Source of the DNA: Onchocerca volvulus
Lineage: Eukaryota > Nematoda > Chromadorea > Rhabditida > Onchocercidae
Direction of reading: 5' to 3'
Assembly: GCA_000499405.2 (NCBI GenBank)
Contig: HG738139.1
Coordinates: forward strand, 915,733 to 979,732
DNA length: 64,000 nucleotides
In this document: in pieces, positions 12,801 to 26,340 of the stretch
Position numbering within the stretch: the stretch's first letter is position 1
How the letters are laid out: every line of letters begins with the position of its first letter
Position numbers and translations under genes: made by a program
The notes under the pieces: generated by a model
Databases searched by the model: none
Seen by the model: only the letters and a program-made list of their open reading frames with translations
What the model was told of the DNA's origin: nothing

Positions 12801-14217
12801 TTATCGTTTTAAATGTATACATACTATAATTATTGATAATTATACTATTCGTCTTTTTTCCATCCTTTTTTCACTAATTTGTTTGAAAAATTAACACATT
12901 TTACAGTAATTTTTCATTCGATGCATTTGTTAAAAATTAAAAAGCTTCTTTTTCTCTTGAATTTAACTAATTAAAACAATTTGAATTATCGAAAAAACAT
13001 TTTTTTTCTTTTCCATTTATTCAAATGATTTATTTAATTTGATAATATTTGCTTTATAAAATAAAAAATTAAGGCTAACTGCAACATTGCAAAATGCCGC
13101 AATAGCTCATCCTGCATCACAAACATTCATTTTTCGTGAATCGACTGATTTGGATGTATTTTTTCCGTTTCTAAAACAGGATACTGATTACGGAAAATTA
13201 TGCATAATTGAGGAACCACTGGTAACCGGTTATACAACAATGGGAAGATTAATTGGTGATATTTCTATCGAAAAATGCTATTTTGGTAAGTAATTTTGCT
13301 TATTTTTTTAACTTAAACATTCCAAATTTTAATTAAAAAAATATTTGAAAAGCGAACCAAATGTTTTCTATTCCAATAAAACATAAAAAGAATATTAAAA
13401 TTTATTATTTTTTACAGTAAAAAAATTTATTAGTATCATAAAATAATACATTTCAAAAGTAATTATGCTAACTTCATTGCTAAAATAGTTTTCTGAAAGT
13501 TTACTTTCTTTCGAATTAAATGGTTTTATTATCATTTTTAGTTTTGAAAATGAAAAAAATAAGATTGAGAAAATGACAGCTGGATTTAGGAATAAAGATA
13601 TCTTTTAAATCTTTAATTACTCGAATCATTCAATTTGAACGTTTAAAATTTAAATTCAATTAGTTATTGAGGACCAATAAATATGAAAATTAAGATACAT
13701 ACACATTTGGGATAAAATGGAAACCAAAAAAGAAATGAATCATTGAACTACGGATAAACAGAATTTAAAAATTAAATTCATCAGCCTTCAATTACCAATT
13801 AAAAATTTAAATTCAATTCGTTGTTGAGAACTAATGAATTTATCTTATGTATAATCAAATTCTCTTAACCACAAGAAATTTGTTATCTTTGCTAATAGAT
13901 AGGAAATTTTATGATTAAATTCTGAACGTTTCAGGGTATCTTGTTGGGAATAATTTTATTATTTCAATTTCATTATTTTTTTTCTTTTGCTTAATTTAAA
14001 ATGACCGTTTTTTAGTTTCATTAATGTTTCTTTCTTTTGCTTAATTTTAAATGATCGCTTTTCAGGTAAGCTCAGAACGAAAGATTACGAATTATCAACT
14101 TTTGATGTGGAGGCTAGCGCTTATAAACGAACCGCTTCATTCAGAAAGTTCAATTATTCAGTTTTTGCACTTTTATTTTGTTTATTAGTCTCCCGTACTA
14201 GTTTCATAACCAGGTGA
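9817..14217 (+). CDS. Gene A: secreted or GPI/membrane-anchored nematode protein, 5 exons
   Basis: Exons: 9817-9914, 10518-10701, 11412-11635, 13074-13285, 14066-14217. Phases close to 289 aa. Residues 1-21 form a signal peptide, followed by NPKYQRFF. The middle, exons 2-4, carries four cysteines (about 109, 126, 212, 237), a motif around YYICIEW and TGTDCR with RTLDRFGKSA, and an N-glycosylation site in NES at 119. The C-terminus is a hydrophobic segment (YSVFALLFCLLV) with a short basic tail, so a GPI signal or single membrane anchor is likely. The spacing of aromatic and Cys residues around exon 3 is reminiscent of a fibronectin type III fold, but that is inference. Function unknown. Gene B at 36.2 kb is a clear paralogue that supports every splice site. 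Intron 2 starts with GC instead of GT (10702). Introns are 603, 710, 1438 and 780 bp. Confidence 0.88.
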
Positions 14218-14938
14218 TTCAATAACTACTTGTAACCACTTGAATTTAGCATCAGCCATCGCATAATTTCTTAATTGAATTTGAATTTTAAATCATATAG
14301 GTTCAAATGGTTGCAGAAGTTTTCAGCAGATTTCATATTCAAATCCAATCGTAAATTTATTTAAATTTTTACAGTTTCTACAGTTCAAAAAAGTTAGTTT
14401 TGAAATCTGGAAAGGAATATACCAATTAGTTGGTTAATTTAGTAAAATCGCTAACTTTGTCTAATTTTGTGAAGTGTTGAAATTTGTATTTATGTCATAT
14501 TAAAGCTAAACGATTGTCACATCTTACTTTAACCTTCTCTTAAATGTAAAGATTCTGTGAACTCTTATAAGAAATAACGAGGATGTGAATTTTATTGGAA
14601 AATCTACTAGTAAATTTACTGTTATCGATTCTGTTTCATTCAGAAATTTATTTATTAATCAAGTCATTTGAATAATGATTAATTTCTTCTTCTTTCAAGA
14701 ATCATTACGAGAATTCATTCCTCATAGATATATAAATTGTTAAAAAACAATTAATTTAGGGCATCATAAAATTTCTTTTAATGCTTTGCTTTTATCATTT
14801 CCATTTTTGTTTCCCAATTTTATTTTTAAATTTGATAAGATTTCCATGAAATTTTGCTTCGTCCCTCATATCCATGTCAATTCATTACTATATTGCATAC
14901 CTTGTAGTATTTCCTCCTTTTTTACATATATTGTTAGA
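14218..14938. other. Gene A 3' flank
   Basis: AT-rich sequence between gene A and the Helentron-like element. I see no open frame, RNA gene or unambiguous poly(A) signal close to the stop. Confidence 0.5.
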
Positions 14939-15304
14939 TAAGACTAGCTGGAGTCGACCACGAAGCGTTGTTCGGTTCCAGCTAATCTGTACAAATAAAA
15001 ATGTAAATGTTTATAGCACGCGCTTATCCGAATGCAACGTTGCATTGTGTTGAAATGCAATCGGTGAAAAACTTGGAACGTTGTGCAAAAATAAAAATTC
15101 AGAAAGTAACCGCGGTCAATACATTACGGTCATTTACTTTTACCTCTCACAGGTGTTAAAAGTGAAGAAAAAAGTAAGTATATCTATACAAAAACATGTC
15201 CCAATTCGAATTCGACGTTATTTCAAAATTTCAAAGCAATCAATGAACTTGCAACGTTGTGTGAAGAGTAATAACGAACATTTACATTTTTATTTATATA
15301 GATT
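14939..15304 (-). mobile_element. Non-autonomous Helentron-like element, about 366 bp
   Basis: Read on the minus strand, the element begins atctatataaataaaaatg at 15304 and ends with the inverted counterpart catttttatttgtacagat near 14983. A stem-loop follows whose arms are agctgga and tccagct (14939-14987). Terminal inverted repeats plus a 3' hairpin beyond the inner repeat match the plan of Helentrons (rolling-circle elements related to Helitrons). Two degenerate copies of a block containing aacgttg and cttg.aacgttgt lie inside. No coding capacity. Related pieces at 49.2-53.4 kb share the termini and inner blocks. Confidence 0.75.
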
Positions 15305-16651
15305 GATGTTTGTTCAGCTTATGCTTAAAATGCAATCTTTTGCTATTCTAATCTTATCGTTGCCTATCTAATAATCAGATGAATTTTTTAGAAAGTTTTA
15401 GGCATAATACATGTTATCCTCAATGTTTTTTCAGTAGAACTTCGCAATTTGAAGTAAATTTTTTGGAAATTTATGAAGTAAAAGTTTTAAATTTGAATTA
15501 AGTATAAGATTATCATAGCAAATTTCTATTCTTTTGAAACATCTACAGCTAGTCATTGATATTCTGTTATAATTTAACTTTCTGTTCAAAATATTGTTGA
15601 AAGTGTATATTAATTGTGCCAATAATTCATATTGTATTTTTCATGCCTAGCAATGAAATATGTCTCAACTTGTTAAGAATTCAGTAAAAAAATTGCAAGT
15701 TGTCAATCGGAAAGTTTAGTTAGAATTTATAGCTTACTATAAAAAGAGGTCCATTAATTATTAATGGTGACAGTTATATTGTCACAAAAATGAAAATCTT
15801 CCGTATACTATTTGACAAATGATTCTGTTTTTCCTGTTAATCTGTACCGTATAATCTGTGAAATTTCTTCAACATCAATATTCTGGAAAATTCAATTATA
15901 AGTAAATATTTATATATTACTGTTAAATCTTATACCATTTTCACATTACTATTTGCCTGAAATGATTTAATGGACGTGGTAAAGGTTACGACCTTAAAGA
16001 AGAAAAACAATAATTGTTTTTTTACCGATTTTTTTTACTTCCTTTTCCTGATTATTCCTTTTACAATGGCTTGTGTGCTATATATTTAAAAAAAATTTTT
16101 CACTTAATTTAATAATATTAATTCGGAGAGAATGATTGTTCTTAACGGAAATAATAATTTCTTGTAAAAATTGGTTACAAATTACAACCATCTTCGGAAT
16201 ATATTTCAGATCTTTCCTGTTCTGTACGTATTCATTTTATGATTATCAAATTTTACTGACAATTTCGCTTTGCTGTTTCAAATAATTGAATTTTGGATTA
16301 TTTGGGAAAATTCGCTAATTTATCCGGAAAACAATTGTTTCAAATTGAATTTGAGAGAATGTTAAACTATACGATATCAAGAAAAATTAGATTTTGTTAG
16401 AATGACCAATTTGATATTGAAATTTGGCTAAGAATTATGTAAACAATGGCTTTAATCAACTAGAAGGGAACATGAATTTGCTTGACAGTATTTCTGACAT
16501 TGAATCAAACATATTTCGAAATGAAGTTCGGCATGCATTTTTTGCATTTTGCAATTTATATTCATGCCAAAATGTTAATATATTTTGAATGTATATAGAA
16601 CCCAAACCAAATTAGAAATGTGCAAATTCTCGCACTATATAATAAGCATTT

Positions 16652-16721
16652 ATGAGCAGCTGTCGGAAAAGATTACTCTTTGAATTAGCCGAAAGGTCAT
16701 TTTATGGTATTCTACAACGAA
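16652..16721 (+). other. Candidate first coding exon, unknown gene
   Basis: An ATG at 16652 opens 23 codons (MSSCRKRLLFELAERSF…) followed by a consensus donor gtaagc at 16722. A TATA-like tatataata lies about 15 bp upstream, too close to be the promoter of this ATG. Composition is less AT-rich than the flanks. Several downstream acceptors would keep the frame open only briefly. No family recognised. Confidence 0.22.
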
Positions 16722-19700
16722 GTAAGCAATAAAATTTTTATAGTGTTTCATTTATTACATGTTCTCTTGCTAATTACTACGTAAAAAGTTCCGACAAATT
16801 CTTTTCTAATTTGCATAAATACAAATGGCGCCACATTGAAATCATTGACTGATATGATGATGCCAGATGTTTTAATCATGAAAAGTTATTCAGTGATACG
16901 GTAAAAAGTTGTGTGGCTTCCTTTTTTGAATCTTTTTGAAATTCTTAATTAATTAATCGCAAATTTCGTTTGCTATAATATCTATAGATTTAACATTTAA
17001 AATTATAGAGATTTTGTGCTCCGGATAAGTTTCTCGTATTTTTATCTGAAAAGAAATGGTGGAATGACGGGATCAGATGTACCGGAAATAAGCTATTTAA
17101 TGCTTTTTAGATGTATTTTTTTTTTTTTGAAAATAATTTCTGAATTTGCATTTTCCAATTTTTCTCCTGGGATATTAGTTGTTCTTCTTTTTTTTTTTTC
17201 AACTAAGAAAAGATAACGATGGATAAGATAAGCCAAGATGACTAGATCGCAGGAATGATAGTATTGATAGCAAATAGTAATAGAACTTCAACTTTCTATT
17301 TGGCTGCAAAACAGCAAAATTAATTGAAAAAATGCTGAGACTGAAAAAACGAAAGAAAAATGAAAAAGCTTTTTTTTTGCATAAAAATTAAATGAATTTC
17401 TTATTTTAAATCAGCAAATGTTGTACATAAATTTGTTTAGCAATTCGATTAGTTTTAGAAATAAAAAAAATGAATTTGGTATTTCGCATTCATTTAGTTT
17501 TTATAATATACATATTTATCAAATTGTTAAATATATACAATTTTACAATCACACAATTTCCAACTCTTTCCTTTTAATGTTATTTTCCTTTTCAGTGATT
17601 ATATTAATATAACATCGTAAATAGAGCAAAAGTGTAAAAAATTTTTTCCACTTTTTTAATTACGATTTAAAAAAAAGTATTTATTATTGATTATTTAACA
17701 AACAATCAAGAAAATTTTGTGCGAGAAAATTCCGTATAGTTGCAAAAAAAAAGGAAAAAAGGGAAAAAAATTGAAAACAAAAACATATTACATGTAATAA
17801 TAATTTATAAATGCATCTATGTACAATACGATTGATTTATTTTTGAGTCATTTTCTCTCATTTTAAAATTCAATTTTCTCTTACGGTTTAATCTTATTCA
17901 TAAATAGATGATACAGTATCCTACAACTTACTTAATAATTTTGCTGTATTTATCAATTCAGCAATAATTTTGCATTTAAGAATAAAATCAGACTGATCAG
18001 TAGTATACTGAATTTAAAAAATTATTTACATATTTCAAGTAATATTTCTTTAGAAAAATTCGCATTTGAATTGCACGTATGAAAAAGAAATTCTGATTAT
18101 CACAAAATTTCCTGAACAAATAACCTTTTTTGGTATAGTTTGACCTTTGACTCGTATTTTTTATGCATTATTTACTGATACTATAAAACGACATCTGAAT
18201 GCTTAAGCATTGTACCATCTGAATTCTCATTATAAAATTGATACACCAGATGTATCGTAATAATAATAACTTTAAAACTTGAATTATTTGAATGAATGAA
18301 AATAATCGAACAGATTAGAATTGGTTTAATTGTTTCTCTAAGCTATCATCTGGAATTACAAATGCTGTAAAGTTGGCAAAGTTAGAACAAGAGAATATGT
18401 TTTCACACTATATGTTTAATTTACAACTTTGTTGTTGTTAAAGTATTTCTACTGCTGCGTAAGTGAAATGTTAAAATTGCAATGCAACGAAGGGATTTGA
18501 GAATTATTGTCAAATGAAATATGCTAATAATTTTAAAATAATTTGCAGAAAAATATTTCAAAAAAAGAATGCCAATAGTATTCAAATCTTATTGACATGC
18601 AAACAGAATTCAAAGTATGAAGTTGAATTTTACATGTTTTTATAATGCAGTATAATCTACAACAACCAAAATGAGCTTATCTGTTAAGTTTACTTGTCCT
18701 TTAACACAATAAATGATTCACTGATAATTATAAAAACTGCAAACAGAAAAATTTGTAACAATGTCAGAATTCCCGAATACTGACTTGAATTGATAAGAAT
18801 ACATAATTATCCGTAAATTCAATTTGAACAATCTAAAAATTGAATTTTGGAGCTTTCAAAGAGATGCAAACAAATTTTATGACATGTAATTCAAAATTGG
18901 CATGATTTTTTAAATTTTTAACTTAAAATTAAAATTCTGAAGTTGAATTTAAAATTATGCATGAACTTTGTGCTTCGCTCTTGTTTTTTTCCTAACATTG
19001 TTCATAATTTTTTAGAAAAAAGTGATTAAGTTGACGAAGTCTCAATATAATTTTTCAGAAAATATTAGGTGAATGATGTGAAGATTTTTCCTTGCGCAAC
19101 AATCCATCGCATCATTTGTTAAATTGAAATTTTTTTCCAAGTTAGAACATAATAATTAGAATCAAATTCTATTTGAAATGATTCGAAACAGATTATTAGA
19201 AAAATGAATTACTTCATAATAATTGAAATTTATAATTGCTTTTGGAGACAAAATCAAAATTTAGAAAAAAACAGGCAGTAATTAGGCCCATTAATTAACA
19301 GACAATATTCTTATCAAATTCTCGACAAAAACATATAACATGAAATTTTGCAAGTAAATTACCAGGTTAAGATGACATATGATATGCTTTGCCTTTACAT
19401 TTTTGAATGAATTTATGAGTAATAAAAGAATTTTCCTAATTATTCTAAACTATAAGATTCATTAATGACTATTCGAAAATACATTGTAGTTTCAGAAAAT
19501 GAAGACTATTAGATTGTTTAAAATACTGAGAAAACAATCTTAACTATTTGAAATATTGCCTTTTTCAAGTATGCACTGACATGAAATAGACTACTTATTA
19601 AAAGGTGGGAAATATTAGATGGATAATTCACGCTTAATTATTTGAAACTATTGACCATAGATCGATGATTAGTTGGAGATATGGGATGTTATGGGTTGAT

Positions 19701-21893
19701 CACTTATCATTTGCAAATACATTTTAAGATGAGTTCTTAATTGGAAATGCAAAGTTTGTTTAATTATCATTAATTCTTTCAAATATTTGTAGATAAAATA
19801 GTTCAAAATTTTATTTGATTTTATTATATACTCATTAGGAACGATTGCATTAATTGTAATATGTGTCAAACATTTATCATCCAAATTTATAATTATTTAC
19901 AGGATTAAATTTTAATAATAAATAATATTCAATGAAACGAATGCATATATATATACATAAGATACAAAGCTTGAAATATTAAAAAATTAATGCAAAATTT
20001 GCATAATTACGGAAAATTTATTAACAATGTACATTTTATTCTAAATTGTAAAAGATATCTTTATATTTATATATATATTAATCTTTGAGAATGTTTCTAT
20101 AGTTAATTTTAAATTTGTATTTGATAAAAATGTAACGGCTGAGGAAATCTTTCTTTCAAGGATTCAAACATAAGGTACTTTTTGAGGGCATTGAATTATA
20201 ATCCTTTATTTTGTTATTTTAGAAAAAGACAGATCATAAATACAAATATGGCTAGCAGTAAATGATATTTGCTATGGAACTAAACTTTCGTCAAACTTTA
20301 AAAAATTAAACAGCTGAAAATTATTTGCTTTCAAAATCGTGCACTAATCACAAAGATCTATTATTTTTTTCATATATAACAAGAAAAACTTTGAAACTTT
20401 ACAACTTTTTCTAATATTACCAATCAGAGTTAATCTTGGAAACTGTGAGAGAAGAACAAAAGGGACTTTAGTGAATCGTAGCGAAATTTCAAAATGAATT
20501 TCATTTGAAAATGAAATAAAACATAAGTTAATGACTGTGTAGCGAAAACATACTTTTGGGCATCATATTAAAATAGTTGGAGAAATCTTTGAAATGTTAA
20601 TAATGAATAGTTTAAAAAATTTTTAATGATATAAAGCTGTAGCATTAGTGTACATTTGCAAAATTTAACCTTTGCTCTCAGCCTATTAATTTGTTTCAGG
20701 CATTAATTAAAATCAAAACTTAAACTTTGAGCATTTAAATAAGATTTGAAAAGCAGTAAATTTATTCCTTTCATTCAAACACTTCAACTTTTATTTTGGA
20801 GAAATGAGTACGATCACATATTAAATAAAATTAAGCAATAAATTAAAACCTTTTTTTATGATTAAATTATTTATTAAATCTTTTTTATGTGCAGTAAAAG
20901 GATTACGAAATCCTTTCTAATAAGGCCATTCTTATATATTGTAAAATTATCTGCAAGTTACACAATTTTTAAAGTTGCAAGTTGTAAACTTTAATTTTTA
21001 TGAAGTGGTAATATCTGCCAATAATTAATATTTTTAATAAAAACGAAAACAAATCATTATTTTAAAAAAGAAAAAAAAGAAATTTAATTTTTATGATTGG
21101 CAAAATTTGAGATATTTATCATAAAACTGAAATTAAAATGAATTTTAAAGTTTTTATTCAACTAAATTAGTTTATCTTCTATCTTTATTACTACCGTAAT
21201 AATTAGCCAAACGATCAATTTACAATTGTTAGCTATGTTAACACGGATGAATAAATATTATGCTATATCAAAATCAACCTATCAAATTCAATTCATTTTA
21301 AGCATTGTTAAAATTGAATTAATAAAAAATATTCCAATAATTATAATCTATTTTTCTCGTTTTAATTTCACTATGACTCATGCAAATGAACATTTATGAT
21401 TTCAAAGCAATATAATTCCGGTTAAATAATCTGATATTATTCCCTATAGACAAAAACCGAATTCAAATCATTTGTAATGCATTTTGATTTAATTTTAGAT
21501 CATTCTTATGTGATTTATTGCAATTACAGATTAAGCAGGAAAAAGAAGAGGAAAAAAGGAATTAGTTTCCGGTTGAATGAAACAATCGAGAGCGGATGAA
21601 TTAGGAATTTTTGAAATTGATAGATAGCTAATCTAGAGAGCATTAATGTAATAAGCTTAGAAAACATCGTAACTAATCCTATTTTACTCGAATCATTCAC
21701 TAAAAGTTGTCATTCTTTTTTTTTTTTTCGTCTTTAATTCAATGAAACCAACAAATATGAACATTGAGGCTTCCGATAACCGCTTCAGAGTTTACTTTCA
21801 TTCAATTGTAATTTTCAAACTATAAATTAAAAAATAATCAAATAGAAAGTTATTTTTGCCATTTCAATTTTTTTCACGATATCTTGCTTGATT

Positions 21894-21958
21894 CGTAACA
21901 AGATTCCGTAGGTGAACCGCGGAAGGATCATCATCGAGCTTCAGCAACAACAACAACA
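21894..21958 (+). pseudogene. Relic of 18S rRNA 3' end and ITS1 start
   Basis: The segment carries the near-universal eukaryotic 18S 3' end: cgtaacaag, tccgtaggtgaacc and gcggaaggatcat appear in order and with the correct spacing, apart from small losses (the T in cctgcgg and bases in aaggtttcc). It runs on into atcgagcttcagcaacaaca, which resembles the start of filarial ITS1 as I remember it. No upstream 18S, 5.8S or 28S sequence accompanies it, so this is a dispersed, decayed fragment and not a working rRNA gene. Confidence 0.88.
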
Positions 21959-23128
21959 ATAATCATTTTTTTTTTGTTTGTAATGATCATTATTACCATA
22001 TCACTTACATCATTATTATTATTTCATTAACACAAAATTTCATTTTCAGTTAAGCAACGAAAGAGAATGTGTTTGATAATAGATGAATGATAATAATAGT
22101 GATTATTTATGAGTGGATAATTCAAAATGAATAAACAGTGATTCGATATAGTAACCAATAGTTCACATACTTCTACAATTCTTTCGATGCAAATTTTGAA
22201 AAAATAAATTTTCAAAATGAATTTGTTCGGAAATAGTAATAATATAAACTTATTACTTATAATTCTTTAACGCTTTCATTATTTCTATTCCATAATTATT
22301 GAAACTGCATTAGCTTAATGATTTTGAATTCTTGTAAAATGAAAAAATTCATAAAAAAGAAGAGAAAAATAAAAAAATTTGTTAGTGGGCATTATAATTG
22401 CTTCTTTTTTTCGTTACTCTTTCTCAATCTTGCAATTTCAACTTTTTCAAAATTCAATTTGTCCACCTTTTAATGTAGAAATACTATTTAAAAAAAGAAC
22501 ATTCAAATTCTTATTATCAAAAACAAAACTAAAAAAATTATCAGAAAAAAAACAAAATTTGTTTTGAATTTTTTCTTATTGTATAAATAAAATAGAATTC
22601 GATTATTTTTTTAATCTTGCATTTAAGAGTTCTTTTTCCAGGAAAGTAATGCGGGAAAGCAGTAAGATGATTAAGGTCAGCAAGAGAAGGGAATTTTTTG
22701 ACACAGCCAACAGCTAAAAATTTATTCATATCAAAATCAGCCTAGCTCAAATCCCACTGGAATATTGAACTTACAATTTCTGATTAGGCATGCAAAGATG
22801 ACATTCGTCGTGATTGGCTAAAATATTGTTATCGTTTGAATTGTATCATTTGCACGAATATCAATATTTTTTTTGTATTTTCATTACTTCGATTTAGCAT
22901 ATTCAATTGATTAAACAATTTTAAAGCTTTCAATCATTTTCCTTAATTAGCAACAAAGTTTGCAATTGATCTCACAATTATTTCAAATTAATTTCTTGCA
23001 TCATTTCAGATTAATTTTTTTCTTTCATTCCAGATCAATTTCTTATATCATTGCAAATTTATTTCTTATTTTATGTCAGATTGTTTGCCTGATTATTTTT
23101 GATGTTTAGCGCAACAATAATAACAATG

Positions 23129-23196
<68 letters not shown>

Positions 23197-23206
23197 CATA
23201 ATAATA
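23129..23206. repeat. AAT microsatellite
   Basis: A nearly perfect (AAT)n run of about 78 bp. The poly-Ile open frame across it is only a reading of the repeat. Confidence 0.95.
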
Positions 23207-24770
23207 CGAATAAACATCACCTTTATTGCTTTATTTTATTTTCGTATTGATGATTTATTTTATTTAATAGATTGCTATCAGGAATAGGCTGGTTTTATGA
23301 TAATGAGTGATTAAGAAGAGTAATTTCAGAAGGCTCGCAGTTCAATTCTGAAATTGTCGCCGTGAATTCAATCGGAGAATATGTTAAACTATTTTAGGCT
23401 TTCTTATCAGTCATTTCGTTAGTAAAATAATTTCTAAACAAATTTTGTCATTTTTCTGTCAATTTTATTGAAATTTTTGGAAAACTGAATTAAATTCGAA
23501 GAAGAGGGAGAATTTAGAGCAAGAATAATTTTCTATAAAATGTGAAGAGGAACAGCGTATTGTATTCTCCATTAGTCTTAATGAGGACAATTTAGCCAGA
23601 AAGAATTTTTCACATTTAAATCGTTTTCATCCTTCTTCTTCTTCTTCTTCTCCTTTTTTAAACAACTTTTTCTTCTTCCAAATCTATACCTTATTTACAA
23701 GATGCACTATTTCACCGTTTGCATCTTACTCATGCAATATAAAATTTTTAACTTGAAATCCGAATTGAATTTATATTTAAGATATTTTATTATAATGTAA
23801 ATTAATCTTATTTGTTTTGGGCATGACAATTTGAAGCAAGAAGACATTTTTTACTGCAAATTACTCCTACGGATAGACGAATGAATAAATAAATTTTTTC
23901 AATTATTTATTATAAAAATTAAATAGAAATCGAATAAATAATGAAAGAAAATCAAAAGAAAAAAAATGATTTTTACTTTTTTTTTTTTTTTTATTTGCAA
24001 AAATTTTTGAACGAGCAAATGAGAAAGCTAATTAGCCAATGGCAAATTTGCATTTTATTACCAAAGTTTATGATGAGCTGTTAGCAACTGATGCTTTATT
24101 CGTATAACACTGACAGAACTATCATTTTGAAACTTTCATTACTTGGCTTATTTCTGTTCCGGGACCAACTCGTCAAAATTAATGCCTAAAATTATTGCGT
24201 CAACATCATTTCAAAATTCCAATCAAAATGCTCATTATAAATGTTTTATTTATTTTGCTCATTTAATAATTTTTAATAAGTTCTTTTGCTTAAAATTATC
24301 CAATCTATTTATCTATCATAACTAAATCACTTGTTTTTTGAAGTCGATTTAATCATTACATCTAGCAATTAGTATTATTGAGTATTGAAATAAACTCACT
24401 CATTAGTAATTAATAATATATTTCATTTGCTTGAAATTATATTTGTTGTTTTGTCATTAAAAATATTCGACCTATTTCTCGTCATAATTAAATCGGTTAT
24501 TCATCAAAATCGATTGAATCAATGTCCGAATGTTGCAATTATTATAACTGAAAAATCAATCAATATTAACTATGTTTGAAATAAAAATTTATACATTTAT
24601 ATTCGGGATGAGCTCATATTTAAATATATTATGGAAATAGCATTACTATTCCATCCATTAGATGAGTGTTGTCCGTTATGAATCATTAGGATAATATTGA
24701 CTCTTTCAAATGTCCACTCATTCAATTCCATCGCTTTTCATCTTCCGCTCTTCATTCGTCCATTCTTCAG

Positions 24771-24850
24771 GTTGCTTCATTTATCTTTGAAGTGTGCATG
24801 GAAGGAGGAGAAAATGGAGTTGAAGAAGAGAGTTTGGAGTTGTTTCTGAA
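24771..24850 (+). other. Exon-like segment with open frame and splice sites
   Basis: Acceptor cattcttcag at 24761-24770 and donor gtaagat at 24851 frame an 80-nt segment. One frame is fully open (26 codons plus 2 nt; …FEVCMEGGENGVEEE…) and acidic; a second frame is also nearly open, so phase is uncertain. G content exceeds the flanks. No family recognised and no partner exon could be joined with confidence. Confidence 0.25.
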
Positions 24851-25149
24851 GTAAGATAGCCTCTGAAAACATCCATCAATTAATTACCTGATGTGTCACC
24901 AGGTAATGCAAGTGATGCTCTTCACTCCTTTTCATACTTTTGTTCTTACCGCTGACCCCAAACTATCCCCCTAATATTTGATAGGATGACCTTTATGTTT
25001 ACTTTACAATTGCTTTATTTCTAAGATTTTCGCGCATTTTACTTCCATTCTTTTTTTCCAAATGCTATTCATGTAGTATGTGTGTTTATTTCAGTCAAAT
25101 TAAATTTTTGCTAAAAATTTATATTAAAGTTATAAATTCTTATAAAGAT

Positions 25150-25410
25150 TACCATTTGAAAAAATTACGAAAATTTTATCTAATTTATAAATTTATACAA
25201 TGAGATTGTTGTTATTGTCATTGGAACAAAATATTTTATCAAAATTTAAACTAATTTATAAATTTGCAAATGCATAGTTGTTATTGTCATCTTATAAAAA
25301 TATTTTGCCGAAATTTAAATTAATTTTGCAAAAATATTATGCCAAAATTGAACTGATTGATAATTTTCAAGTACAGTTGCTATGGTTATTGGATAATGTT
25401 TTTTTTTTTT
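25150..25410. repeat. Degenerate AT-rich tandem repeat
   Basis: About three diverged units of roughly 70-80 bp share aaaattta.actaatttataaattt, ttgttattgtcat and aaaatattttg in the same order. No coding potential. Confidence 0.5.
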
Positions 25411-26198
25411 TGACATTTTTCATAATTTTATTGAACTATGACATAATTTGCTAGTGATTACCATAAAATGATAAAATATTTTGACAAAATATACAGCAAT
25501 CCATTTGTGTCCATAAATTAGGCGTAATAATTTGAAAAATTGTAAATTTTGTTTGAAAAAGAGAAAAAAATCGTTATCAGTGGTACTGTAGCTCAGTGAA
25601 AAAGATGCTAGAAAAAACTAGCAGCAATTGAAATTAAATTTAATATAATCTTTGACAATTAAAAGAAATCATTACCGTGCAAAGAATATTCCAAAATTCC
25701 TATCAATGTTCAACATATTTTTTTTTCTTTTTTACTTTCATTCGTAACAAATCTAAAAAGAGGAGAGAGTTATTTTTTTCATTTCTATTTTTTGAAACAA
25801 ATGGAAAAGGGAAATTAAATTTCCAATTTCCTATTTCTACTAACATTTTACTTATTGTTCAAATTTATTTTATGAAGAGTGCAAAATTTTAATTGGAAAA
25901 AAAAAAGTCGATTTAACTTATTATTGTACTAAATTTTTTTAAACTCAAATTTTAATCGAAAATTTTAAATTAAAATGAAAAATCACTTATATGTCTTGAA
26001 AAAGCTTCGAATATTGATGAAATTTTTTGATTGACAGCATTTTTACCCATTGGAAATATTTACCACTCTCACATATTGGTTTGTCCTGTCACTTTTACCT
26101 GTACCGTAACCATCACTAGAATTCTGTTTGTTCATCGTTTTTGTTTACTTTTTGCAATGAACTATGACTTGATTCTTGGATTTTTCTACTTGATTTAG

Positions 26199-26340
26199 GT
26201 CGAAGATTAGCACCTGCTATCATCCTTTCACTTCTTTATCAAGGTAAATTTACCATTCGGCTAGAACAATCCTTTTGGATAAATGAAAATAAAGTTAATT
26301 TGTTTCTATGTATTCCTTTCCAGGTAACATACCATCATAA
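26199..26340 (+). other. Possible pair of small exons
   Basis: Segment 26199-26243 has an acceptor tgatttag before it and a donor gtaaat after it, and is open in one frame (…RLAPAIILSLLYQ…). A strong acceptor tttccag at 26323 joins it in frame to a short run ending at TAA 26338-26340. This could be the last two exons of an unseen gene. The pieces are tiny and the first exon is not identified. Confidence 0.22.

Noticed and set aside
23099..23287. Open frame with a long poly-Ile run
   Set aside because: It is only a translation of the AAT microsatellite.
25579..25635. tRNA-like stretch (tagctcagtg A-box word, then a gctag/ctagc stem)
   Set aside because: No B-box, no acceptor stem and a wrong anticodon loop; at most a decayed tRNA-derived fragment.
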